Shown in pieces: positions 7,916 through 15,420 of a stretch of DNA of 20,334 bases. The stretch is from Pseudomonadota bacterium (GTDB lineage: Bacteria; Pseudomonadota; Gammaproteobacteria; Burkholderiales; Burkholderiaceae_B), in NCBI GenBank assembly GCA_023437255.1, contig JAEZGR010000095.1, positions 1 to 20,334 on the forward strand, given 5' to 3'. The notes under the pieces are model-generated. The model worked only from the letters and a program-made list of their open reading frames with translations. It did not search any database and was not told the origin of the DNA. Numbering within the stretch: the stretch's first letter is position 1; each line of letters opens with the position of its first letter. The position numbers and the translations under genes are program-made.

Positions 7916-8475
7916 ACAGCAAGACAAACTTCGCCCGCAGGCGCTTCCTCGGCGCGGCAGTGGGGTCGGCGGCTGCGCTCGGCTTTCCCATGATCGCCCG
8001 CGCCACCACCTTCAGCACCTTTTCTGCACGGGAACTTTCGCTCGATCACACCCACACCCGAGAAAGCATCGAACTGATCTACGCACAGGGCCGGCAATAC
8101 ATCCCCGAAGCGCTCATCGATCTGAATCATTTCCTGCGCGACCATTATTCCGGGCGTGTGGGCCAGATGGATCCGGGCCTGTACGACATCATGCACGCGC
8201 TGCGTGCGCAACTGAAGGCGAAGCTGCCGTTCCACATCATTTCCGGCTACCGCGCGCCCGAGACCAATGAGCATCTGCGCAAGACCCGTGGTGGTGGCGT
8301 CGCGCGGCGCAGTCTGCACATGGACGGCAAAGCGGTCGATCTGCGCATGCCGGGTGTGCCACTCAAGGAACTGCGCGACGCAGCGCTCGAACTCGGCCGC
8401 GGCGGCGTGGGTTATTACCCCGGCAGCGATTTCGTGCACGTCGACACGGGCAAGGTCCGTTCGTGGCGCGGATGA
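7912..8475 (+). CDS. MepK-like (YcbK, DUF882/M15A) murein endopeptidase with Tat signal
   Basis: A 187-residue protein close in length to E. coli MepK. It starts with a twin-arginine signal, NFARRRFLGAA (residues 6-16), a hydrophobic region and the likely cleavage site ARA-TT. The metallopeptidase core has SGYRAPETN (111-119), SLHMDGKAVDLR with zinc ligands His136 and Asp143, and FVHVD with His176. Characterised MepK cleaves 3-3 cross-links, the product of the enzyme encoded just upstream. Its ATG overlaps the transpeptidase stop as ATGA, so translation is coupled and the pair is made together. The same gene order, ycbB-ycbK, occurs in E. coli. The last codons lie in the first degenerate unit of a 28-bp tandem repeat. 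Confidence 0.93.
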   Translation: MNSKTNFARRRFLGAAVGSAAALGFPMIARATTFSTFSARELSLDHTHTRESIELIYAQGRQYIPEALIDLNHFLRDHYSGRVGQMDPGLYDIMHALRAQLKAKLPFHIISGYRAPETNEHLRKTRGGGVARRSLHMDGKAVDLRMPGVPLKELRDAALELGRGGVGYYPGSDFVHVDTGKVRSWRG

Positions 8476-8583
8476 TCGGGCGCAGCATCCGTGGCGTGTG
8501 TGAATAAAAGCAGCATTCGCGGCGTCGGTGATTAAAAGCAGCATTCGCGGCGTGGGTGATTGGGCGCCGCATACTTGGCGGAG
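8454..8583. repeat. 28-bp tandem repeat beginning on the mepK-like stop codon
   Basis: Units lie at 8454-8481 (degenerate, coding for the last six codons and stop of the endopeptidase), 8482-8509, 8510-8537, 8538-8565 and a decayed partial copy at 8566-8583. The shared core is GCAGCATTCGCGGCG followed by a tail of the form GGTGATT plus AAAA or GGGC. Adjacent units 8482/8510 and 8510/8538 match at 23 of 28 bases, and the coding unit matches the fourth at 20 of 28. The rest of the 298-bp gap to 8773 holds the palindrome at 8646-8661, a 7-bp inverted repeat (8707-8713/8728-8734) without a T-tract, and no convincing gene. Confidence 0.85.
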
Positions 8584-8645
8584 CGGCGCTGCAGCATCAA
8601 GCGATCTCGGTGAAGCGACCGCCCCGGTCCCCTGTCTAATAACCG

Positions 8646-8661
8646 CATAATGTGCATTATG
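8646..8661. promoter_or_regulatory. Perfect 7+7 palindrome CATAATG-TG-CATTATG in a convergent intergenic region
   Basis: The arms CATAATG (8646-8652) and CATTATG (8655-8661) are perfect complements around TG, within an AT-rich island of an otherwise GC-rich gap. The symmetry fits a dimeric repressor or activator site, yet the flanking genes converge here and no confident gene starts nearby. It may be a relic operator or control an unseen small RNA. Function unknown. Confidence 0.4.
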
Positions 8662-8773
8662 TTAAATCAATAATCCGGCGCCATACGGAGGTCGCCATAC
8701 TGAAGTGCGACACGACACCCCTCCACTGTGTCGCCCGCAACCCCAGCACCACTTTCCTTCTGCACCGGCGCGC

Positions 8774-10615
8774 TCATTCTGTGCGTCCGGCCACCGGGCA
8801 TTCACCCGTCGCCATTGCCGCGTCCGCCTGGGCTGCCACTCCCAGCTTTCCGTGAAAATTGAAGGCGGTGTCGATCAGCGCGAAATGTGAAAACGCCTGA
8901 GGGAAGTTTCCAACCTGCATGTTCAAACCAGTGTCGTACTCTTCGGCAAGCAGTCCCACATCATTGCGCAGCGCAAGCACGCGCTCGAAGAGCGCCTGCG
9001 CCTCATCCCGACGACCCTGCAGAATGTAGTTGTCGATCAGCCAGAATGTGCAGGCAATGAAAGCGCCTTCACCGGGTGGCAAGCCGTCATCCACACGCCG
9101 CGTGTCGTAGCGCAGGACCAGGCCATCATGCAACAACTGGCGCTCAACTGCCTTCACCGTCGACACAACGCGAGGATCGTCTGCCGGCAAGAAACCCATG
9201 ATTGGAATCAGCAACACCGCCGCATCCATGCGATTGGAACCGTAGGCCTGAGTGAAGGCGCCTACTTTGTCGTTGTAGCCTTGTTCCAGGATCTCAGCCC
9301 GCAGGGTCTCTCGGTGGCGACGCCAGCGCTCGACCGGCCCACGCAGGCCATGCTGCTCGGCAGACCGTACTGCGCGATCGAACGCCACCCAGCACATCAG
9401 CTTGGAGTGCACGAAATGCTGGGTGTTGGCACGCATTTCCCAGATGCCTTCGTCCTTGCGCGGCCAAAGCCCTTCGAGATGCTCGAGCAGGCGCCGCTGC
9501 AGCCCCCCATTGGCCTCGTGGATGTCGACGCCAGCGCATGCGGCCTCATAAAGCGAATCGATAATATTGCCGTACACGTCGAGCTGCAGCTGGTCGCGGG
9601 CTGCATTACCGACTCGCACGGGCACGGAATTACGATAGCCCGGCAACCAATCGAGCACCCGCTCCGGCATGTCAGGTTCTCCGCTCAATCCGTACATCGG
9701 TTGAAGCTGGTTCGCCGAGCCGGCAACGGCCCGCAGCAGCCAGTCGCACCAGGCCGACGCTTCCTGCCGGTAGCCGGCGTTCAATAACGAAGAAAGCGTG
9801 AACGTACTGTCACGCAGCCAGCAGTACCGATAATCCCAGTTGCGCTCGCCCCCCACGCATTCAGGCAGTGAGGTCGTTGGTGCCGCGATGACGCCGCCCG
9901 TCGGCCTGTAGGTCAGCGCCTTGATGGTGATGAGAGAACGTTCGACCGCATCCTGCCACCCTCCTTCATATCGGCTGCCGGCCGACCAGCGTGACCACGC
10001 CTGGACCGTGGCGCGTAGCGCCGTTTCGGCGTTTACCGTGTCGGGATCCGGCAGATGCGAAGCACCGTAAGTGGCTGTGAAGACGGCGGATTCTCCCGCC
10101 TGCAGCGTGAAGTGACTCTGCAGGCGTCCGTCGCGCTCGTGTATGGAGTGCGATGAGCGCAGATGGACGGCGTGAGGGCCGGCCACAAGCCGCAGCGTGT
10201 CGTCGGCACGACGCGTGAGCCACGGGACGATGGTGCCGTACTGAAAACGTGGCGCCAGGTCCATGGTCATGTCGACACTGCCGCTCTCACCGCGCAGGAT
10301 GCGCACGAGCGTGGAGTTGCTCGCCTCTCCTCCCCTGATCGGCATGAAGTCCGTCAGCGCGACACTGCCCTGCTCCGTCTCGAAGCGGGTCTCGAGCACC
10401 AGTGTGCCCGGCAGGTAGCGGCGCGACACGCGTGCCTCGCACACTGGTGCAAGACTCCATCGACCATGCTTCTCGTCGCCCAGCAGGCGTGCAAAGCACG
10501 CATCCGAATCGAAGCGCGGCCAGCACAGCCAGTCGATTGAGCCTTCGCGGCTGACGAGCGCGGCACTTTCGCAGTCGCCGATCAATGCGTAATCGGAGAT
10601 CGCCGGAGCTGACAT
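8774..10615 (-). CDS. Glycoside hydrolase family 15 protein (glucoamylase/trehalase-like)
   Basis: A 613-residue protein. It has the bacterial GH15 N-terminal beta-sandwich (about 5-220, opening ISDYALIGDCESAALVSREG then SIDWLCWPRFDSDACFARLL) and an (alpha/alpha)6 barrel (about 225-590). Barrel signatures are GGERNWDYRYCWLRDS (255-270), DEGIWEMR (388-395), PPGEGAF (513-519) and LLAEEYD (555-561). By position and comparison with characterised GH15 trehalases, Glu393 is the probable general acid and a Glu in EEYD the probable base. Substrate may be trehalose or alpha-glucans; sequence alone does not decide. No signal peptide, so cytoplasmic. GTG at 10621 is in frame, but AAGGAGG at 10628-10622 is ideally spaced for ATG 10615 and would overlap GTG. 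That ribosome site includes the upstream SDR stop codon, so the genes are coupled. Confidence 0.93.
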   Translation of the reverse strand: MSAPAISDYALIGDCESAALVSREGSIDWLCWPRFDSDACFARLLGDEKHGRWSLAPVCEARVSRRYLPGTLVLETRFETEQGSVALTDFMPIRGGEASNSTLVRILRGESGSVDMTMDLAPRFQYGTIVPWLTRRADDTLRLVAGPHAVHLRSSHSIHERDGRLQSHFTLQAGESAVFTATYGASHLPDPDTVNAETALRATVQAWSRWSAGSRYEGGWQDAVERSLITIKALTYRPTGGVIAAPTTSLPECVGGERNWDYRYCWLRDSTFTLSSLLNAGYRQEASAWCDWLLRAVAGSANQLQPMYGLSGEPDMPERVLDWLPGYRNSVPVRVGNAARDQLQLDVYGNIIDSLYEAACAGVDIHEANGGLQRRLLEHLEGLWPRKDEGIWEMRANTQHFVHSKLMCWVAFDRAVRSAEQHGLRGPVERWRRHRETLRAEILEQGYNDKVGAFTQAYGSNRMDAAVLLIPIMGFLPADDPRVVSTVKAVERQLLHDGLVLRYDTRRVDDGLPPGEGAFIACTFWLIDNYILQGRRDEAQALFERVLALRNDVGLLAEEYDTGLNMQVGNFPQAFSHFALIDTAFNFHGKLGVAAQADAAMATGECPVAGRTE

Positions 10616-10626
10616 CGGCACCTCCT

Positions 10627-11643
10627 TCAGCGTCGCGCGGCGAGGCAGGCGCCGATCACAGCTCCCATGGCCAGCAGACCGGCGAGGCCCACGCCTCGCG
10701 TCATGCCCGCAGACAGCTGCACTGCATTGCGTCGCGCCTCGTGCCCGAATTCGCCCCGCGTGGCGTGCCCGTTTGGCACCGTCTCAAATAGATTGTCTTG
10801 GCGTGCCGGATCAACGGGCTTGTGGGCACATTGCCCTTCAATGGCATTGCGGGCCAGGTAGCGGTCCATGAGCCCCGGCGCCAAGGCCTGGCCCATCACC
10901 AGCAGCGGCGCCTGATAGCCCACGAAGATTTCCCGTTCTGGTCGAAGTGCGGCCTGGACGATCGCATGTGCCGCCGCTTGCGGCTCGTACACCGGGGCGA
11001 CCGGCCGGGGCGTGCGCTCGCAGTGGGTACGCGCCCATCCGAACTGAGGCGTGTTCATCGCGGGCAACACCACCGAGCATAGCTGGATCGCGCTGCCGTC
11101 GGCGATCAGCTCGCAACGAAGCGCCTCGTGGAAACCCCGCGCCGCATGTTTTGCCGCGCTATAGGCCGCCTGTAGGGGAATGGCGCGATAGGCCAGGCCG
11201 GAGCTGATCTGAATGATGGTGCCCTTCCCCTGACGACGCATGGAGGCCAGCGCTGCCAGCGTACCGTGCACAGAGCCCAGGTAAGTCACACGCGTAACGC
11301 GATCGATTTCTTCTGCGCTGAGCCCATCCACTTTCGAGAATACGGTCGCCATGGCGTTGTTGACCCAGACCGAGATAGGGCCCAGCGCCTGCTCGCAGGC
11401 AGCAGCGGCGTCCATGACGGCCTGGGCATCGGCGACGTCAACGCTTTCTGCGTGGGCGACTCCGCCGCGCAGGTGGATCTGCGCGAGCGTTTCCTGCAGA
11501 CCTTGCGGGTCACGCGCCAACAGTCCGACGTGGGCGCCGCGAGCGGCAAACTCGAGCGCGGCGGCTCTGCCCACCCCGGCCGATGCACCGGTGATGACGA
11601 CCACCCTGCCTTCCAGATTACGACCGCTGACGTGTGCTCCCAT
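10627..11643 (-). CDS. SDR-family oxidoreductase with C-terminal membrane segment
   Basis: A 338-residue protein. The cofactor motif TGASAGVGR is at 18-26, NNA at 95-97, and the catalytic residues are Ser147, Tyr161 and Lys165 (YSAAK). The motif LLARD after the second strand points to NADP. After the SDR core (to about 250) an extra tail ends with a hydrophobic helix (about 317-335, VGLAGLLAMGAVIGACLAA) followed by RR, a likely membrane anchor. The frame extends upstream to 11763 inside the LysR gene, but ATG 11643 follows GGGGAGAG and gives the normal SDR start. It overlaps the end of the LysR gene by 26 bp and precedes the GH15 gene by 11 bp. The substrate is unknown; association with GH15 is context only. 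Confidence 0.9.
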   Translation of the reverse strand: MGAHVSGRNLEGRVVVITGASAGVGRAAALEFAARGAHVGLLARDPQGLQETLAQIHLRGGVAHAESVDVADAQAVMDAAAACEQALGPISVWVNNAMATVFSKVDGLSAEEIDRVTRVTYLGSVHGTLAALASMRRQGKGTIIQISSGLAYRAIPLQAAYSAAKHAARGFHEALRCELIADGSAIQLCSVVLPAMNTPQFGWARTHCERTPRPVAPVYEPQAAAHAIVQAALRPEREIFVGYQAPLLVMGQALAPGLMDRYLARNAIEGQCAHKPVDPARQDNLFETVPNGHATRGEFGHEARRNAVQLSAGMTRGVGLAGLLAMGAVIGACLAARR

Positions 11644-12589
11644 GCCTGCTCTCCCCGCGTGCTGTGTTTGAAGTCGCGTCGGACAAGCAAGTCTGATGCC
11701 GTTGAACCGAGTGATTGAGCGCCGCGAGAAACGCCCGTATGGCCGGGTGGGCACCTTCGCCACTTCGGTAGGCCGCTGAAATCCGGCGCTTTACCTGGGG
11801 GGAAAGCGGCACGGCGACGACTCCGGGTGTGGGGTACCGCAGCCGCAGCCCCGCCACGACGGAAACCGAGCACCCCTCTGCCACCATTGCGGCAAGGATC
11901 TCATAGCCACGACAATTCGCGTTGACGTCGGGCTCGTATCCGGCCCGGCGGCACAGGCTCTTGACGTACTCCGCGAAGCTGCTGCCTGCGGAATCAAGCG
12001 CCCAGCGCTCTTCACGCAAGTCACCGACTGACAAGGCGCCTTTGTCGGCGAGCGGATGTGTGTCGGGCAGCAGCGCGAACAGCGTGTCATCGATGAGCGG
12101 CACCATTTCCAGCGCGCCTTTCTTGGCGCTATGGCCGATGGTGAGATCGTCGACGAAGGCCAGGTCGCAGCGGTGCGAGTGCAGCGCCGCCAATCCTTCG
12201 GCAGGCTCCATTTCCTGAACCACCACCTGCAGATAGGGGTGCTGTTCCTGAACCTGGTGTATTGCGGCCGGCAGCAGAGACGTGCCCGCAGTCGGAAAAA
12301 CGGCGATCGTCAGAGAGCCAGAGACTTCTTTGCGTAACGCGGCCATGTCGGATCGCGCCTCTCCGAGCACCGTGAATAGTCTGTCGGCATGGGAAACGAG
12401 CAAGGTGCCGGCCGGGGTGAGGCGCACTCCCCTGCCCTGGCGTTCGATAAGCTGTACGCCGGCCTCTTCCTCGAGTTGCGCAATCTGCTGGGAAACGGCC
12501 GACGGCGTCAGAAACAGTGTTTCCGCGACGGCCGACATCGTGCCGCGTTGAGCGAGTTCGCGCAGGGTGCGCAGACGAGTAATATCCAT
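11618..12589 (-). CDS. LysR-family transcriptional regulator
   Basis: A 323-residue LysR protein. The DNA-binding domain covers about residues 1-60 (MDITRLRTLRELAQRGTMSA, then VAETLFLTPSAVSQQIAQLE, then VQLIERQGRGVRLTPAG), followed by the effector domain from about 90 (GSLTIAVFPTAGTSLLPAAI). ATG 12589 gives the usual LysR start; an in-frame TTG lies at 12598 and neither has a clear ribosome site. The C-terminus (about the last 25 residues, polar and basic) runs past the normal end and overlaps the SDR start. It leads a minus-strand SDR-GH15 unit and is divergent from the L-serine ammonia-lyase gene, with a T-N11-A palindrome between them. Its regulon therefore could include serine degradation, the SDR-GH15 pair, or both. 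Confidence 0.92.
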   Translation of the reverse strand: MDITRLRTLRELAQRGTMSAVAETLFLTPSAVSQQIAQLEEEAGVQLIERQGRGVRLTPAGTLLVSHADRLFTVLGEARSDMAALRKEVSGSLTIAVFPTAGTSLLPAAIHQVQEQHPYLQVVVQEMEPAEGLAALHSHRCDLAFVDDLTIGHSAKKGALEMVPLIDDTLFALLPDTHPLADKGALSVGDLREERWALDSAGSSFAEYVKSLCRRAGYEPDVNANCRGYEILAAMVAEGCSVSVVAGLRLRYPTPGVVAVPLSPQVKRRISAAYRSGEGAHPAIRAFLAALNHSVQRHQTCLSDATSNTARGESRHGSTRQRS

Positions 12590-12617
12590 GTCGACCAAGG
12601 AAAGACAACGAAAAAGG

Positions 12618-12632
12618 TTAAGTACAGCTTAA
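12618..12632. promoter_or_regulatory. LysR-box palindrome TTAAG-N5-CTTAA between LysR and sdaA
   Basis: TTAAG (12618-12622), TACAG, CTTAA (12628-12632) is a perfect dyad containing the T-N11-A LysR consensus. It lies 29 bp before the LysR ATG and 78 bp before the sdaA start, and overlaps a second AT-only palindrome, TTAATATTAA (12629-12638). Position suggests autoregulation and activation of sdaA. Not experimentally shown. Confidence 0.6.
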
Positions 12633-12709
12633 TATTAAATTAAAAAAGAATTAGTGGTACTGAATAGCCGACGTTGCTAAGATGATCGATACGTCTTACG
12701 GAGGCTGCC

Positions 12710-14095
12710 TTGGCTATTGGTGTATTCGACATCTTCAAGATCGGTATCGGGCCCTCGAGCTCGCATACGGTTGGCCCCATGCGTGCCGCGCGTATGTTTG
12801 CCCGGGCCGCACTGGCCGCTGGGCACCCGATCGCGCGCGTCGTGGTCGAACTGTACGGTTCGCTGGGTGCCACCGGTCGCGGTCATGCCACCGATACGGC
12901 CGTCATGCTGGGACTCGCCGGTCACGACCCTGAAACGGTCGACGTCGAGCGTGTGTCAGCCTATCTCGAAGGCATCCGTAGCCAGGGGCGCTTGTCACTG
13001 CAGGGCGCGTATCCCGTGCCCTTCAATGCGGACACCGACATTCCCTTCTTTCCGTTCAAGACCCTGCCGCTGCACCCGAACGGCATGCGCTGCATTGCAT
13101 TCGACGAAACCGGAAACATTCTTATTGAGCGCAGCTACTACTCGGTCGGCGGCGGTTTCGTGGTACAGGCCGATGCGCAGGGCAACAGAGAAGACACGAG
13201 CGGCCTGCTGCCCGATCCCACCCTGCTGCCAATGCCATTTCGAAGTGGCGACGAACTGCTGCTGCTGGCGCGTGAGCACGATTGCTCGATTGCAGACATC
13301 ATGCGCGGCAACGAACGTCATTGGCGTCCCGAGGCGGAAACGATTGCAGGGCTCGACCGGATCTGGTCGGTCATGCAGGCCTGCGTCGAAAGGGGCTGCC
13401 GCAGCACGGGCGAGTTGCCCGGCCCGTTCAAGGTCCGGCGGCGTGCTCCGGAACTGCTGCGCAAGCTGGAAGCGCGCGGCGGCCATGCAGGCAGCGATCC
13501 GCTGACCGTCATGGATTACGTCAACCTATACGCACTGGCCGTCAACGAAGAAAATGCGGCCGGCGGCAGAGTGGTGACCGCCCCTACCAATGGCGCCGCA
13601 GGCATCATCCCGGCCGTTCTGCATTACTACAGCCAATTCATCGACGACGCGACCCGTGAAGGTGTGCACGACTTCCTGCTGACTGCGGCAGCCATCGGCG
13701 TTCTCTATAAAGAGAATGCGTCGATTTCAGGAGCCGAGGTGGGCTGCCAGGGCGAGGTCGGGGTCGCCTGTTCGATGGCGGCGGGCGCGCTGTGCGCGGT
13801 CTTGGGCGGTACCCCCGAACAAGTCGAAAATGCCGCCGAAATCGGCATGGAACATCATCTGGGCCTCACGTGCGATCCGGTGGGCGGGCTCGTGCAGATC
13901 CCCTGCATCGAACGCAATGCCATTGCCGCCGTCAAGGCCATCAACGCCGCCAGAATGGCGCTGAACGGCGACGGCGTGCACACCGTCAGCCTCGATCAGG
14001 TCATCAAGACCATGCGCGAGACCGGCGCCGACATGATGAGCAAGTACAAGGAAACTTCGCAGGGCGGCCTGGCCGTCAATATTGTCGAGTGTTGA
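12710..14095 (+). CDS. sdaA: L-serine ammonia-lyase (L-serine dehydratase), iron-sulfur type
   Basis: A 461-residue protein, full length for the single-chain bacterial enzyme, which converts L-serine to pyruvate and ammonia. The N-terminal beta domain (about 1-155) opens with [19 protein letters not shown]; the alpha catalytic domain (about 180-461) has [15 protein letters not shown]. The [4Fe-4S] ligands are Cys346 (VGCQGEVG), Cys388 (LTCDPVGG) and Cys399 (IPCIE). Their spacing of 42 and 11 equals that of the Legionella enzyme (Cys343, 385, 396). The chain ends NIVEC, so Cys461 matches the C-terminal Cys that in that enzyme caps the catalytic iron. The start is TTG 12710 behind ACGGAGG; the family N-terminus [12 protein letters not shown] fits exactly. 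The stop codon region overlaps the convergent hydrolase gene by 20 bp. An ACT domain is absent, as in this class. Confidence 0.97.
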   Translation: MAIGVFDIFKIGIGPSSSHTVGPMRAARMFARAALAAGHPIARVVVELYGSLGATGRGHATDTAVMLGLAGHDPETVDVERVSAYLEGIRSQGRLSLQGAYPVPFNADTDIPFFPFKTLPLHPNGMRCIAFDETGNILIERSYYSVGGGFVVQADAQGNREDTSGLLPDPTLLPMPFRSGDELLLLAREHDCSIADIMRGNERHWRPEAETIAGLDRIWSVMQACVERGCRSTGELPGPFKVRRRAPELLRKLEARGGHAGSDPLTVMDYVNLYALAVNEENAAGGRVVTAPTNGAAGIIPAVLHYYSQFIDDATREGVHDFLLTAAAIGVLYKENASISGAEVGCQGEVGVACSMAAGALCAVLGGTPEQVENAAEIGMEHHLGLTCDPVGGLVQIPCIERNAIAAVKAINAARMALNGDGVHTVSLDQVIKTMRETGADMMSKYKETSQGGLAVNIVEC

Positions 14096-15347
14096 ACTGC
14101 TCGTCCATCCAGTCGTAAAGCACAGCTGACGACAGGGGCAGGTTGGCCAGCTGGCAGTGGCCGTCGGCGCCTTCGTCATAGGTGAAGACGTATTCGCTGA
14201 CCGTACCTCCCGCGCCTTCGCAGAAAGTGCGCGCCTGGTGCAGTGGTTCGGCCCCTTCCGCTTCGCCGACCATGCTGAGGCAGGGAATCTTCAACTGACC
14301 GATGAATTGCCCTGTCTGGAAGGCGTCAAGGAATTGCAGCCATTCGTGCACCGACTCGACCCCGAACCGGAAAAAGGCGAGTTTGAGCAGCACGCGCAGG
14401 TGGTCGGGCAGGTCCGAGCGCGGAATTTCCGGCAGCCATTCGCGGCGAACCTCCGGCGGATCGTCGACCACTTCACGCGGAAAGAATCCCAACTGGTAGG
14501 CCTTCAGATCAAGAATGGGCGAATTCAATGCCAGGGCGCGAATGCGGGGCTCAAAGCAGGCGGCACGGAGGGCAAAATAACCACCGAGACTGATGCCATA
14601 CAAGCCCAGCCGGTCCATGTCCACGCAGGGCTGCGTAGCCAGCCAGTCCACCACCACTTTCAGGGGGGCTTCCCAGTCGGGGCGGAACTTGAGCTCCGGA
14701 TGAAGGCGCGTCATGCCCGTCTGACCCGGACCATCGATGGCCAGCACGTTGTAGCCGCGTTCCAGCGCGGCACGCCCGCACTGGAAATAAAGCTCCTCGC
14801 TGCTTCCGTCGAAACCGGTGTGAACAATCACCGTCTTGCGTGGTGAACCGTCGGCCCCGGCCGGCTGAAAGAAGTACGCAGGGATGTCTGCGATCTCGAA
14901 AGGAATGCGCAGCACGTCGAAGGGGGTGCCCAGCTGACGGGCACCCTCGATGAAGCATTCACGCGAGGAGAGTCCCCATTTCTGATGATCGGGCGTGTAG
15001 GGGTCACAAAAATATTCCGCCGACCGGTAATACATGGATGCGCGAAAGAAGTGGTCGCGAGCGCTGATCAGATGCCCTTTTTCGATGGCCGCCCGCGCCT
15101 GGGCTTCGACACGCTGTGCCAGTCGGCCATGTGCCTGCACCCAGCACGCGGCCGTGTCTCGCGATTCCGACGGTTGCGCCGTGATGTCGGCGCGCACGGT
15201 GTCGGCTGCAACCAAAAGCTCGCCGACACTGGCGCCACCGTAGTTGGCAACACCAAGCGCACGCAGAAGCTGGAATTCGGCTTCCGGTTCTGCGTATCCC
15301 AGCACGCGCATGCGTCCGCGTGCCACACCATCGGAATCGGCTGTCAT
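14076..15347 (-). CDS. Alpha/beta hydrolase, FrsA/2,6-dihydropseudooxynicotine-hydrolase-like
   Basis: A 423-residue protein with a helical N-terminal region (about 1-140) before the hydrolase fold, as in FrsA-like and 2,6-dihydropseudooxynicotine-hydrolase-like enzymes. The oxyanion segment [13 protein letters not shown] (176-188), nucleophile elbow GISLGG (Ser253) and terminal [10 protein letters not shown] (His397) are clear. At the acid position the segment is [11 protein letters not shown] (360-370), which offers only glutamates, so Glu rather than Asp may complete the triad. Hydrolysis of an ester, amide or C-C bond is possible; substrate unknown. ATG 15347 follows GGAGA with 6-nt spacing; the open frame further upstream (to 15407) lacks a ribosome site. 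It is last in a minus-strand series after a LysR gene and an MFS gene, and overlaps sdaA tail to tail. Confidence 0.9.
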   Translation of the reverse strand: MTADSDGVARGRMRVLGYAEPEAEFQLLRALGVANYGGASVGELLVAADTVRADITAQPSESRDTAACWVQAHGRLAQRVEAQARAAIEKGHLISARDHFFRASMYYRSAEYFCDPYTPDHQKWGLSSRECFIEGARQLGTPFDVLRIPFEIADIPAYFFQPAGADGSPRKTVIVHTGFDGSSEELYFQCGRAALERGYNVLAIDGPGQTGMTRLHPELKFRPDWEAPLKVVVDWLATQPCVDMDRLGLYGISLGGYFALRAACFEPRIRALALNSPILDLKAYQLGFFPREVVDDPPEVRREWLPEIPRSDLPDHLRVLLKLAFFRFGVESVHEWLQFLDAFQTGQFIGQLKIPCLSMVGEAEGAEPLHQARTFCEGAGGTVSEYVFTYDEGADGHCQLANLPLSSAVLYDWMDEQFNTRQY

Positions 15348-15420
15348 CGTTGTTCTCCGTTGTTGTTGCTGTGTGTTCTGGCTGCACGCAGGCCCCTGAG
15401 TGCGCAATGCTTTGCGGCAG

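Noticed and set aside
8454..8583. CRISPR array
   Set aside because: The 28-bp units are directly adjacent with no spacers and they diverge from each other, so this is a tandem repeat.
8652..8890. Two small plus-strand frames (67 and 61 codons) in the gap after the endopeptidase gene
   Set aside because: Both run into the GH15 gene on the opposite strand, lack ribosome sites and resemble no protein I know; the second merely overlaps the first.
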